Origin: Devosia sp.
GTDB lineage: Bacteria; Pseudomonadota; Alphaproteobacteria; Rhizobiales; Devosiaceae
Assembly (NCBI RefSeq): GCF_024707125.1
Contig: NZ_JANQAH010000008.1
Location: 1 to 64,000 of the forward strand
Reading direction: 5' to 3'
Length of the DNA: 64,000 bases
Shown: in pieces, positions 30,629 through 39,902 of the stretch
How positions within the stretch are numbered: the first letter of the stretch is position 1
How the letters are laid out: each line of letters begins with the position of its first letter
Notes under the pieces: generated by a model
Database searches by the model: none
What the model was told of the DNA's origin: nothing
Seen by the model: the letters and a program-made list of their open reading frames with translations, nothing else
Made by a program: the position numbers and the translations under genes

Positions 30629-33019
30629 CTATTCGATCCTGGCGGAGCGCAATCGAAGTGAATTGCCGATGACACTTACCGAAGACAAGGCCATGGCCGC
30701 CGCCGCGATCGCCGGAGAAAGCGTCAAGCCGAATAGGGGATAGAGGACCCCTGCTGCAATAGGTACGCCCGCCGCGTTGTAGACGAAGGCCAGGAACAGG
30801 TTCTGCCGGATATTCCCCATCGTGGCCCGCGACAACTGCCGGGCGCGCGCGATCCCAATGAGGTCACCGTTCAAAAGCGTGACGCCAGCGCTTTCCATCG
30901 CAACATCGGTGCCTGTGCCCATGGCGATACCGACATCGGCTGCGGCAAGGGCGGGCGCGTCATTGACGCCGTCACCGGCCATGGCGACGATCTTCCCTTG
31001 CGCCCGAAGGCGTCCGACCACCTCGCTCTTGCGCTCCGGGAGCACGTCTGCCTCGACATCTTCGATACCGAGCTTGCGTGCGACTGCTGCGGCGGTGACC
31101 GCGTTGTCACCAGTCATCATCACGACCCCGATGCCCTCCGACCGTAGCATGGCCAGGGCTTTCGGCGTTGTTTGCCGGATCGGGTCGGCTATGCCGAGGG
31201 CACCGGCAATCTCGCCATCGGCTGCCACGAGCACAACCGTAGCGCCCTCTTTGCGAACCTCATCTGCCCGACTTTTCCATTCGGCACTCGAAATGCCCTC
31301 GGCCTCGAGATACTTTGCGCTGCCGATCAGGACCTTCCGGCCCTCTACAACCCCTGTAAGACCCTTGCCGACGGGCGAGTCCACTTCGCCGGGTTCCGAA
31401 AGACGAAGCTTGCGTCTGTCGGCTTCGGCAACGATGGCAACGCCGAGCGGATGTTCGCTGGCCCGTTCGAGGCTTGCGGCCAAAACTGAGGAGCTCTTTC
31501 TCGTCGTATCCATCAGCCGGTAGGATGTGCGTCAACCTAGGTTTGCCCTCGGTCAGCGTCCCCGTCTTGTCGACGACGATGGTGTCGATCTTCTCGAGGC
31601 GCTCCAGGGCTTCGGCATTCTTGACGAGGAGGCCGAGCTGGGCGCCCTTGCCCACTCCGACCATGATCGACATCGGCGTCGCAAGCCCGAGTGCACAGGG
31701 ACAGGCGATGATGAGGACCGAGACCGCGGCAACCAAGGCATGAGCAAACTTGGGTTCGGGACCCCATACCATCCATGCGGCGAAAGCCAGGATCGCGATG
31801 AGGATCACGAGCGGAACGAACCAACCAGAGACCTGATCTGCTAGTCGCTGGATGGGGGCACGCGACCGTTGTGCGGCCGCCACCATCTGGACGATGCGGG
31901 AGAGCATGGTGTCCCGTCCGACGCCCGTGGTCTCCATGACGATGCCGCCGGATTGGTTGATCGTCCCAGCGACCAGTTTTGAACCTTCGGACTTGGTGAC
32001 CGGCATAGATTCCCCAGTGACCATGGATTCATCGACAGCGCTTCGGCCTTCGACGACGATGCCGTCGACGGGGATCTTCTCGCCGGGACGCACCCGCAGC
32101 CTGTCGCCAACCAGAACGAGATCGACTGCGATTTCCTCGTCCGATCCGTCTGAGCGAATCCGACGCGCAGTCTTCGGGGCTAAGCCAAGCAGCGCCTTGA
32201 TGGCTCCCGACGTCTTCTCACGGGCGCGTAACTCAAGGACCTGTCCCAGAAGCGCCAAGGCTGTGATGACTGCGGCGGCCTCGAAGTAGACGGGAACCGC
32301 TCCATCCATCTCGCGCATCGACGCAGGGAATATTCCGGGCAGGAGCGTAGCCACCATCGAATAAACCCACGCCACCCCTATGCCCATGGCGATGAGGGTG
32401 AACATGTTCAGGCTCCGGTTCGTGATCGAAGCGAACCCTCGCTCGAAGAATGGCCAGCCGGCCCAGAGTACAACGGGAGTGGCAAGCAGAAGCTGACTCC
32501 AGTTCAGAACATGGGGGAAATCCAATGATGAAGATCCACCAGGTGAGCACCCATCTCGAGAACGAACACCGGAATGGCGAGAGCACTGCCGATCCAAAAG
32601 CGCAGGGTCATGTCCCTGAGTTCGGGGCTGGGGCCGGTTTCCTCGGTCGGAAGTTCCGGTTCGAGCGCCATGCCGCAGATTGGACAGGAGCCCGGCTGGT
32701 TCCGCCGGATCGAGGGGTGCATCGGGCAGGTCCAGATAGTTCCTGCCGGCGCATCGACGTTGGCCGTCGCATCGGCGACTACGTATTTGGCTGGATCCGC
32801 CATAAACTTTGTGCGGCATCCATCGGAGCAGAAATAGTATGTCGTGCCCTGATAGGTTGCCCGATGCTTCGAGGTTGCCGGATCGACCGTCATTCCACAG
32901 ACGGGGTCTTTTATTGTGGTCGTGGAGTGGGATGACTGATGATGTCCGTTGTGGGCCGGATTTTCGTGACCGTTGGAATGGTGATGATTGTGACCGCTGT
33001 GGCCGTGCTCCGCTGTCAT
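30629..33019 (-). pseudogene. Second copper P1B ATPase with His-rich, YHS and heavy-metal-binding N-terminus, two frameshifts
   Basis: The N-terminus is His-rich ([21 protein letters not shown]), followed by a YHS domain ([14 protein letters not shown]) and a heavy-metal-binding domain ([20 protein letters not shown]). The frame breaks near 32518 in CCCCC (one base missing) and near 31480 (one T extra). Between and after them are [35 protein letters not shown] and GDGVNDAPALAAAD. About 796 residues when joined. This CopB/SilP-like architecture transports copper or silver. Its own CueR-type promoter lies just upstream, and it heads a leftward run of small secreted and cytochrome genes. Confidence 0.82.
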
Positions 33020-33039
33020 CTGGACCTCCTGTTAATTGG

Positions 33040-33070
33040 AAGTTGCACCCTTCCACCGTGGCAAGGTCAA
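33040..33070 (-). promoter_or_regulatory. CueR-type promoter of the second copper ATPase
   Basis: On the minus strand TTGACC (33070-33065), a 19-base spacer TTGCCACGGTGGAAGGGTG and CAACTT (33045-33040). The spacer follows the CueR dyad. It is 21 bases upstream of the ATPase start, with AGGAGG between. Confidence 0.78.
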
Positions 33071-33239
33071 TAGGCTGGGGTCGCGGGGCAAGCAGGAGGG
33101 TTCAAGGAATTCGCGCGATGATGATGGCTGCGGACAGCCCTAGAGCGGCGGAAATAAATCCGCCAACCAACAAGAAGGGATCGCAACGTAAGTTGCAAAA
33201 TTTGATGAAGATTGGCGGTATGCGCACTGCGTCGGCTCC

Positions 33240-33478
33240 CAAACGTCTATCGAACTTAAGCTGCCTGCACTTCGATGGTGAAATGGGAAGGTTGATAAAC
33301 AGAATAATTTTTGTTTTCTTGGATATGGAAAAGAGAATGTGATTGTTTGGGTTGGATAGGATTGGAAAGGAGGAGGAGATAATTTTATTATATGGGGATG
33401 ATGATATAGGGCCGTTGCGCCGATGGTTGTCGCCTAGGAAAACATGGTCAGGCGGGGTGGGGAAGCGAGTGGCATCCG
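33240..33478. other. AT-rich, purine-biased stretch without a supported gene
   Basis: The composition changes abruptly: runs such as GATTGTTTGGGTTGGATAGG and GGAAAGGAGGAGGAG, and AT-rich patches with ATTTTATTATATGG. Frames are open on both strands but read as low-complexity shadows. A short hydrophobic frame on the minus strand at about 33105-33185 (FLLVGGFISAALGLSAAIII) could be a remnant of a membrane protein. Confidence 0.4.
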
Positions 33479-33746
33479 TCATTTTGGATAGGTTCCGAGG
33501 ATCTCGATCAGCTCTTCGCCGCCGCGGCGCGCTTGACGTCCGTTTCAGGTTCAAGCACGTGATGGCGAATGTGATCCCATCAGTTCGGCGGTCAGGCCAT
33601 TCATGGCGCCCGTATGGATGCAAGGAGCTGGAGGACCTCGGTGCAGCCCCGTTCTCCTTCAAGAGACGCTCAATGGCGTCGATTTGCCCTTTCAAGCGGG
33701 GAAGGCGGGCGAGAGCTTGCGGCTTGTGGTGTGCTGTATGAGACAT
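33479..33746 (-). pseudogene. CsoR/RcnR-family metal-sensing repressor, multiple frameshifts
   Basis: The start MSHTAHHKPQALARLPRLKGQIDAIERLL is a typical CsoR/RcnR N-terminus. Thereafter the family pattern can be followed only by changing frame at least three times: CTEVLQLLASIRG, AMNGLTAELMG, HIRHHVLEPETDVKRA, ELIEILGTYPK and a stop at 33479-33481. The first-helix Cys and the later His of the metal site are recoverable. The family forms all-helical tetramers that repress Cu, Ni or formaldehyde genes. The density of breaks makes a functional product unlikely unless the sequence is faulty. Confidence 0.65.
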
Positions 33747-34149
33747 AGTATAACGGGGTATATTATGTGTCCGGTAAATGAAGGCACATAGGACGTTTGG
33801 ATTTCCGACATTGCTCACTTGGCCGTTTCGAAGATCGAGGGGGCAGGGTTGTCGCTTTGGGGGCTCGGGCAGTGATCTGCAAAAGAAGGCAGCCGGCGGC
33901 TCCTCCTGCCCCCCCTCTTTCTGGGATGGAAAACTTCTGTTGCTAGACTGATCGTCATCGTCAGGCGTGTCCGCGTGGAGCGTCCGGTTTCAGGATATTC
34001 TCGCCAAGACGCTCATGGCCGGAATTGGAAGGGGGGGGAGGGGAGATTCACTACAAAAAAAATAAACCAAAAAGAACCCCCGAAGAAAACTGGCGGCTGG
34101 CATGCTCGTTGCGCCGACTAGTTCCTCTCGGATCCCGGACCGGAAGGAA
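33747..34149. other. Gene-free interval with homopolymer-rich sequence
   Basis: About 400 bases with no supported coding frame. They include a G-run (GGAAGGGGGGGGAGGGG near 34026-34042) followed by an A-run (ACAAAAAAAATAAACC). This is where the frameshifted accessory half meets the intact chromosome half. Confidence 0.5.
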
Positions 34150-34236
34150 CGACTCTAAAATTTCGGTCCAATCGACTCACGATTTTTGGTCGATGCCCGG
34201 TTTTCCTGGGGCAAATCGACTCAAGTTTTTTTGGTC
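34150..34236. repeat. Three degenerate direct repeats next to the tRNA 3' end
   Basis: The pattern CGACTC-N4/5-TTT..GGTC occurs at 34150-34168, 34173-34191 and 34217-34236. The last two share AATCGACTCA and TTTTTGGTCG. They lie immediately 3' of the tRNA and resemble iterons or binding sites of a recombination factor. A further 12-base repeat CCCGGTTTTCCT flanks the tRNA at 34196 and 34335. Confidence 0.55.
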
Positions 34237-34256
34237 GCATTAAATACTGGAAATCT

Positions 34257-34332
34257 TGGTGCGCCCAGAGGGACTTGAACCCCCAACCAGACCGTTATGA
34301 GCGGTCGGCTCTAACCATTGAGCTATAGGCGC
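34257..34332 (-). tRNA. tRNA with anticodon CAT, probably tRNA-Ile2 (lysidine type)
   Basis: The minus-strand sequence folds as a complete cloverleaf. The acceptor GCGCCTA pairs with TGGGCGC, the D stem is GCTC/GAGC, the anticodon stem GACCG/CGGTC holds loop CTCATAA, and the T arm is GGGGG-TTCAAGT-CCCTC. The CCA end is encoded (34257-34259). The short D loop (AATGGTTA) resembles E. coli ileX rather than elongator Met tRNA. Ile2 is therefore favoured, but Met cannot be excluded by eye. The 3' end points at the accessory half. Confidence 0.85.
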
Positions 34333-34541
34333 ATCCCGGTTTTCCTAGGGTCTGGGACCGCGAGAGGCAAGCTGATTTTCTCGGCCGCCCGCAATTGTTC
34401 CCTTCTATCCCCGACGAGGGACCGGCCTTCTCGTCGCCCCATCCTCGCAACCCCGGATTCACGAGCGCACAGAATAGAAGTCACCAGGCACAGGCTTTTG
34501 ATTTTCTGCGAGTGCTTTCGTTTGATCGAACTTGCCGCATC

Positions 34542-35372
34542 CTAGCGGGCGACGATGACTTCGACGCCACGCTTCTCGAATTGCATCCGATCCTCGTCAG
34601 TAATGCCGTCATCGGTGATCAGCGTGTGCACCAATTCCACGCCTCCCAGGGCAGAAAACGACACGCGCCCGATCTTGGTGGAATCGGCCAGCAGATACAC
34701 ATGCGAGGCCGCCTTCACCATGGCCCGCTTGACGTAAATGTCCCCGATAGCCGGGTAGGTCAGCCCCACGTCGAAAGAAACCCCGGCCGTCGCCAAAAAC
34801 AGCTTTTGCGCATAGATGCCGACGAAGAATTCGACCGATTTTTCGCCACTCAGGCTCAACGTCGGCGCCTTGAATTGCCCCGCCGGCATATGCACCGTAT
34901 TGGTCGGGATCGCCCCCAGGATCAGCGCAATGTTCAGCGCATTGGTGATGATGTTAAGATCCTGCCGTGACTTCAGATTTTCAGCAAACTGCGTCGTCGT
35001 CGTGCCCGAGTCGATGATCAGCGTATCATTGTCCGAAACCAGCGCCGCCGCCGCCATGCCGATGGCGTGCTTCTTGTCCATGTTCTGCACATGCTGCAGC
35101 GTCATGGACTGCACCTGCTGCGGAATGGATTTCAGATAAGCCCCGCCATGCTCGCGGGTAATATTGCCGTCAGCTTCCAGCCGCTCCAGATCCTGCCGGA
35201 TCGTCGCTTCCGAAACGCCGAACGCTGAGGAAAGATCGCGAACCCTCGCGCTTCCTTCTTCCTGCAGCCATTCGAGAATGCGCATGCGCCGCGGTTCCGC
35301 CAGCAATTGCGGCGCGCCGCCTGCCTGCGCCTCGCTCCCGCTCCGCCGTCCGCCCCTTGGTTTCTGCGCCAT
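34542..35372 (-). CDS. DeoR/GlpR-family transcriptional regulator
   Basis: A 276-residue repressor with an N-terminal winged helix (RRMRILEWLQEEGSARVRDL, FGVSEATIRQDLERLEADG) and a DeoR-type sugar-phosphate sensor domain (IDSGTTTTQFAENL, ITNALNIALIL, LATAGVSFDVGLTYP, LLADSTKIGRVSF). It is divergent from the transketolase operon across 252 bases and most likely represses it, with a phosphorylated sugar as inducer. A basic 25-residue N-terminal extension precedes the HTH. Confidence 0.9.
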   Translation of the reverse strand: MAQKPRGGRRSGSEAQAGGAPQLLAEPRRMRILEWLQEEGSARVRDLSSAFGVSEATIRQDLERLEADGNITREHGGAYLKSIPQQVQSMTLQHVQNMDKKHAIGMAAAALVSDNDTLIIDSGTTTTQFAENLKSRQDLNIITNALNIALILGAIPTNTVHMPAGQFKAPTLSLSGEKSVEFFVGIYAQKLFLATAGVSFDVGLTYPAIGDIYVKRAMVKAASHVYLLADSTKIGRVSFSALGGVELVHTLITDDGITDEDRMQFEKRGVEVIVAR

Positions 35373-35624
35373 TTATCCCCGCCCTCTTTATCGTGCTACC
35401 ATATCGCCTTGTCGCCGCGTGTCCGCAATCTCTGATGCTTCTCAAGGCTAGAAAAAGGTGGAGAAACGCCCTCTCCCGCGCGACCTTCTGCACCATTCGA
35501 AACACGAAACGCAAAAAATCACAAATTTTCCGTATTGCACGAAAGCAAAGCAAGCGGTACTCAACCATACAAGAGCATCCCGCCTCGGCATTTTTCGTTG
35601 AGGCAATTGCCGACGGAGGTTCCC

Positions 35625-36464
35625 TTGCCATCACCCGCCGCACCCCTCAAGAACAACATCGCGAGCGACATCGCCGCGCAGGCTTTGTGGATACGCCGCC
35701 GCAGCTTTCAGATGGTCTATGAGGCCCAGCAAGGCCACCCCGGCGGCGATTTCAGCGCCACCGATATTCTCGCGACGCTCTATTTCGGCGTCATGCGCTA
35801 CGATCCGAAGAACCCAACCGATCCCAAGCGCGACCGCTTCGTCATGAGCAAGGGCCATTGCACCGGCGCCTTCTACTCGGTTCTCGCCCGCGCCGGCTAT
35901 TTTCCGGAAGCGGACCTGACGACCTATATGGAGCCGCTCTCCAAGCTCAACGGCCACCCGAACCGCAATTATCTCCCCGGCGTTGAAACCAATACCGGCC
36001 CCCTCGGCCACGGCCTCCCCGTTGCCCTCGGCATCGCCATTGCCGGCCAGATCGACAATGCTGATTTCCGCACCTTCGTGCTCACCGGCGACGGTGAATT
36101 GCAGGAAGGCAGCAATTGGGAAGCAGCCCTCACCGGCGGCCACCGCAAGCTCGAGAACCTGACCCTGATCATTGACCGCAATCGTCTCCAGCAGGGCGCC
36201 CGCACCGAGGAAACTGCCTCGCTCGATCCGCTGGACGACAAGTGGCGCGCCTTCGGCTGGCATGTCGAGGTGGTCGATGGCCACGACCACGCCCAGCTTC
36301 TCAAAGTGCTCTCCGCCTCCCCCAAGGGCCGCGGCAAGCCGCTCTGCGTCATTGCCAATACCTTTAAGGGCAAGGGCGTCAGCTTCATGCACGATAACGT
36401 CGCCTGGCACCATGGCGTGCCGACCAAGGAACAATACGAACAAGCCATGCGGGAACTCGTCTGA
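35625..36464 (+). CDS. Transketolase, N-terminal (TPP-binding) subunit
   Basis: A 279-residue subunit holding the thiamine-diphosphate site: GHPGGDFSATDIL, SKGHCTGAFYSVL, TGPLGHGLPVALG and the TPP motif GDGELQEGSNWEAA with DRNRLQQ. I choose TTG 35625 because GGAGGT sits four bases upstream; the longer open frame has no ribosome site. Split transketolases pair this half with the C-terminal one encoded next (the TGATG junction overlaps). The neighbours, a ketose kinase and an isomerase, match the D-apiose route in which such a pair cleaves apulose 4-phosphate. Confidence 0.88.
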   Translation: MPSPAAPLKNNIASDIAAQALWIRRRSFQMVYEAQQGHPGGDFSATDILATLYFGVMRYDPKNPTDPKRDRFVMSKGHCTGAFYSVLARAGYFPEADLTTYMEPLSKLNGHPNRNYLPGVETNTGPLGHGLPVALGIAIAGQIDNADFRTFVLTGDGELQEGSNWEAALTGGHRKLENLTLIIDRNRLQQGARTEETASLDPLDDKWRAFGWHVEVVDGHDHAQLLKVLSASPKGRGKPLCVIANTFKGKGVSFMHDNVAWHHGVPTKEQYEQAMRELV

Positions 36465-37423
36465 TGAGCGCTGCTGCCCCCTCCAAAGCCGGCCTGTTCG
36501 ATTGCCGCGACAGCTTTGCCGCCACCATCGAAGCGCTCGCCGAGAGCGACTCGCGCATCGTCACCGTCGTCAGCGATAGCGTCGGCTCGTCCAAACTCGG
36601 CGGCTTCAAGAAAAAGTTCCCCGAGCGCATGGTCAATGTCGGCATTGCCGAACAGACCCTCGTCGCCGTCGGCGCGGGCCTTGCCAATGGTGGCAAGGTG
36701 CCCTTCGTCTCCGCTGCCTCGTGCTTCATCACCGGCCGCGCGCTTGAACAGGTGAAGGCCGACATTGCCTATTCCAACGTCAACGTAAAGCTGATCGGCC
36801 AGTCCTCCGGCGTCGCCTATGGCGAACTCGGCCCGACCCATCACTCCATCGAAGACCTCGCCTGGCTACGTCTCTTCAACAATCTCAAACTCATCGTCCC
36901 CGCCGACCCCTGGCAGACCGCCGAGGCCATCAAGGCTGCCGCTGCCTATGACGGTCCAGTTTTCGTTAGGGTCAGCCGCATGGCCGTCCCTGCCCTCGAC
37001 CGTCCGGCTGGCGCCACCTTCGAAATCGGCAAGGCCGAAACCCTCGTCGAAGGCTCCGACGCCACCATCATCGCCAACGGCACCATGGTCCACCGCGCCG
37101 TCGCGGCTGCGAAAACCCTCGCCGCCGAAGGCATCTCCGCCCGCGTCGTCAACATGGCCACCGTCAATCCGCTCGACGAAGCCGTCATTGCCGCCGCCGC
37201 CGAAACCGGCGCCATCATCACCGTTGAAGAGCATTCCGTCCGCGGCGGCCTCGGCGGCGCCGTTGCCGAGGTGGTCATCTCGACCAATCCCGTGCCAATG
37301 CGCATCCTCGGCTTCCCCGGCTTCGTGCCAACCGGCTCGGCCGCTTGGCTCTTCGACAACTTTGGGCTCAACGAAACCGGTATTGCCGACGCCGTGCGCC
37401 AGACCATCGCGCGCAAAAGATGA
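36464..37423 (+). CDS. Transketolase, C-terminal (pyrimidine-binding) subunit
   Basis: A 319-residue partner subunit with FAATIEALAESDSRIVTVVS, GIAEQTLVAVGAGLANGGKVP, YGELGPTHHSIEDLAWLR and a C-terminal regulatory domain (ARVVNMATVNPLDEAVI, TVEEHSVRGGLGGAVAEV). It completes the active site with the previous gene product. Its stop overlaps the kinase start (ATGA). Confidence 0.9.
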   Translation: MSAAAPSKAGLFDCRDSFAATIEALAESDSRIVTVVSDSVGSSKLGGFKKKFPERMVNVGIAEQTLVAVGAGLANGGKVPFVSAASCFITGRALEQVKADIAYSNVNVKLIGQSSGVAYGELGPTHHSIEDLAWLRLFNNLKLIVPADPWQTAEAIKAAAAYDGPVFVRVSRMAVPALDRPAGATFEIGKAETLVEGSDATIIANGTMVHRAVAAAKTLAAEGISARVVNMATVNPLDEAVIAAAAETGAIITVEEHSVRGGLGGAVAEVVISTNPVPMRILGFPGFVPTGSAAWLFDNFGLNETGIADAVRQTIARKR

Positions 37424-38913
37424 CCAGCGAGCTGATCCTCGCCATCGACCAGGGCACCACTAACACCAAAGCGTTGTTGGTGGACGCCTCCGGCCGCGTC
37501 CTACACCAGGCCTCAGTGCCCAACATCGTCACCTACCCCCAACCCGGCTGGGCCGAACAATCGGCCACCGCTCTGGTTGAAGGCGTGAAGACGGTGATCG
37601 CCGAAGTCGTCGCCAAGGCGGGTGATGCCAATATTGCCGGCATCGGCATTTCCAACCAACGCGAGTCCATCCTCGTCTGGGATGCCGCGTCAGGCGAGCC
37701 CATCGGCCCCGTCGTCATCTGGCAGTGCCGCCGCTCCGCGCCAAAGTGCGACGCTCTCCGCGCCGCTGGCCACGCCGAAACCATCGAAGCCAAGACCGGC
37801 CTCGCCCTCGACCCCCTCTTCCCCGCCGCCAAGATCGCCTGGCTGCTCGACAACACACCGGGCGCCCGCGCTCGTGCCGAAAGGGGCGAACTCCGTGTCG
37901 GCACCGTCGATTCCTGGCTCCTCTGGAATCTGACGGGCGGACAAACCCACGCCACCGACCACTCCAACGCCTCCCGAACCCAGCTTTTCAATACCGAGAC
38001 GCTGACCTGGGACGCCGACCTCTGCGCCCTTTTCAGCGTGCCGCAGAACATGCTGGCCGAAGTGCGCTCTTCCGATTCCGAGTTTGGCCGTGTCGCCGAA
38101 GGTGTCTGCGCCCTCAGCTCCGGCGTGCCCATCCGCGCCATGATTGGGGATTCCCACGCTGCCCTCTTCGGCCACGGCGTCCGCGCGCCGGGCACGGTCA
38201 AAGCCACCTACGGCACCGGCACCTCGCTGATGGCCCTGACTCCCAGCCGCGTGCGCTCCACCCACGGCATTTCCAGCACCATTGCCTGGAGCCAGGGCGG
38301 AAAAGTCCAGCACGCCCTTGAAGGTAACATCTCCGTCTCCGGCCAGACCGCAGCCTTCGTCGCCGAACTCCTTGGCCTCGCAGATGCTACCGCTCTCTCG
38401 GCCCTCGCCGAAACCGTTAGCGATAGCAACGGCGTCTCCTTCGTGCCCGCCCTTGTCGGCCTCGGCGCTCCTTATTGGCGCGCCGACGCCCGCGGCACCA
38501 TCACCGGCATGTCCCTCGGCACCAAGCCGGCCCATCTGGCCCGCGCCGCCTTGGAAGCCATCGCCTTCCAGGTCGCCGACGTCTATTCCGCCATGGAAGC
38601 CGACATGGGCTCACCCTTGGGCGAACTCCGCGCCGATGGCGGCGCCTCGCGCAATCCGGTCGTGATGCAGTTCCAGTCCGACATTCTCGGCCGTCCCGTT
38701 GCCGCCGCCGCCGCTCCCGAAGTCAGCGCCCTCGGCGCCGCCGCCCTCGCCTTCTCGTCCCTTGGTATTTCCATGCCGGGCGTCCCCGCCGCCGGCCACT
38801 TTACGCCGCAGATGGACGCCGAAAGCAGCAAAAGACATCGCCAGCGCTGGCAGTCCGCTGTCACCCAGACCCTGGCCACCCAAAACCAACAAAATTCCGG
38901 AGGAACCCCATGA
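37420..38913 (+). CDS. FGGY-family carbohydrate kinase (predicted apulose or related ketose kinase)
   Basis: A 497-residue kinase. ATP motif LAIDQGTTNTKALLVD, then ISNQRESILVWDAASGEP, VDSWLLWNLTGGQTHATDHS and the C-terminal ADGGASRNPVVMQFQSDIL make it a clear FGGY member close to glycerol kinases in the N-terminus. In this operon it more likely phosphorylates a ketopentose made by the downstream isomerase, for the split transketolase. It overlaps both neighbours by ATGA. The substrate is inferred from context. Confidence 0.88.
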   Translation: MTSELILAIDQGTTNTKALLVDASGRVLHQASVPNIVTYPQPGWAEQSATALVEGVKTVIAEVVAKAGDANIAGIGISNQRESILVWDAASGEPIGPVVIWQCRRSAPKCDALRAAGHAETIEAKTGLALDPLFPAAKIAWLLDNTPGARARAERGELRVGTVDSWLLWNLTGGQTHATDHSNASRTQLFNTETLTWDADLCALFSVPQNMLAEVRSSDSEFGRVAEGVCALSSGVPIRAMIGDSHAALFGHGVRAPGTVKATYGTGTSLMALTPSRVRSTHGISSTIAWSQGGKVQHALEGNISVSGQTAAFVAELLGLADATALSALAETVSDSNGVSFVPALVGLGAPYWRADARGTITGMSLGTKPAHLARAALEAIAFQVADVYSAMEADMGSPLGELRADGGASRNPVVMQFQSDILGRPVAAAAAPEVSALGAAALAFSSLGISMPGVPAAGHFTPQMDAESSKRHRQRWQSAVTQTLATQNQQNSGGTP

Positions 38914-39902
38914 CCACCCCACGTTTCGGTGCCGGCATCTGGCACTTCGCCACCTATCTCGACCGCTACGCCACCGACGGCTACGGCCAGCCGCGCAACA
39001 TCATCGAAGCAATCGACATTGCCGGCCAGGTGAAAGACCTTTCCGTCGTCGATCTCAACTGGCCCTATTTTGGTGGCGAGTTCTCCGACGCGCAGATCAA
39101 GACCGCGCTCGACCGCAATAATCTCAAGGTCATCGGCATCACGCCGGAAATCTACACGCGCGAATTCGTCAAAGGCGCCTTCACCAATCCCGACGCTGGC
39201 GTTCGCCGCCGCGCCCACGAACTGATCACCGACGCCTGCAACGTCGTCCGCTTCCACAAGGCCGACTACGTAAAGCTCTGGCCCGGTCAGGACGGCTGGG
39301 ACTACCCCTTCCAGGTCGACTATTCGACCCAGTGGCAGCGCTCGCTCGACGGCGTCGGCCAGCTCGCATCCGAAAATCCCGACCTCAAATTCGTCATCGA
39401 ATACAAGCCGCGCGAACCCCGCGTTCGCATGAGCTTCGGTTCGGTCGCCCGCACCATTCTCGGCATCGAAAAGATCGGCCTGCCCAACGTTGGCATCCTG
39501 CTCGATTTCGGCCACGCCATCATGGGCGGCGAATCCGCCGCTGACTCCGCCCAGCTCGCCATCGATCACGGCCGCCTTTTCGGCATGGACGTCAACGACA
39601 ACTACCGCTCCTGGGACGACGACCTCGTCGCCGGCAGCCTGCATCCCCTCGAACTCTTCGAGTTCTTCTACGTCCTCAAGAAGAACAAGTGGGAAGGCGT
39701 CTGGCAGCTCGATCAGTTCCCCTTCCGCGAAGATTCTGTCGCCACGGCCACCCACGCCATCGACTTCCTCAAGGCCGCGGCCAAGGGCCTCGACCGCCTC
39801 GATTTCGAAGCACTGCAGGAAGCTCAGAGCCGTCACGACGCCATCGGCGCCATGAAAATCGCCCAAAAGGCCCTCTTCAGCGCCCTCGGAGAGCAGGAAT
39901 GA
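38910..39902 (+). CDS. TIM-barrel sugar isomerase/epimerase
   Basis: A 330-residue protein of the xylose-isomerase-like TIM-barrel family. Metal-binding positions are suggested by VIEYKPREPR (Glu), LLDFGHAIMGGES (Asp, His), FGMDVNDNYRSWDDDL and WQLDQFPFRED (Asp). It starts at an ATGA overlap behind CCGGAGGAA. It would convert an aldose to the ketose used by the kinase; D-apiose isomerase is the best contextual guess. Confidence 0.85.
   Translation: MTTPRFGAGIWHFATYLDRYATDGYGQPRNIIEAIDIAGQVKDLSVVDLNWPYFGGEFSDAQIKTALDRNNLKVIGITPEIYTREFVKGAFTNPDAGVRRRAHELITDACNVVRFHKADYVKLWPGQDGWDYPFQVDYSTQWQRSLDGVGQLASENPDLKFVIEYKPREPRVRMSFGSVARTILGIEKIGLPNVGILLDFGHAIMGGESAADSAQLAIDHGRLFGMDVNDNYRSWDDDLVAGSLHPLELFEFFYVLKKNKWEGVWQLDQFPFREDSVATATHAIDFLKAAAKGLDRLDFEALQEAQSRHDAIGAMKIAQKALFSALGEQE

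Noticed and set aside
33102..33818. A single 238-codon protein covering the csoR region on the minus strand
   Set aside because: Only its first 35 residues follow the CsoR family; the rest is out of frame and low complexity.
34257..34332. Calling the tRNA initiator or elongator Met from its CAT anticodon
   Set aside because: The acceptor closes with a G-C pair, unlike initiator tRNA, and the short D loop resembles Ile2; final assignment needs a tRNA model.
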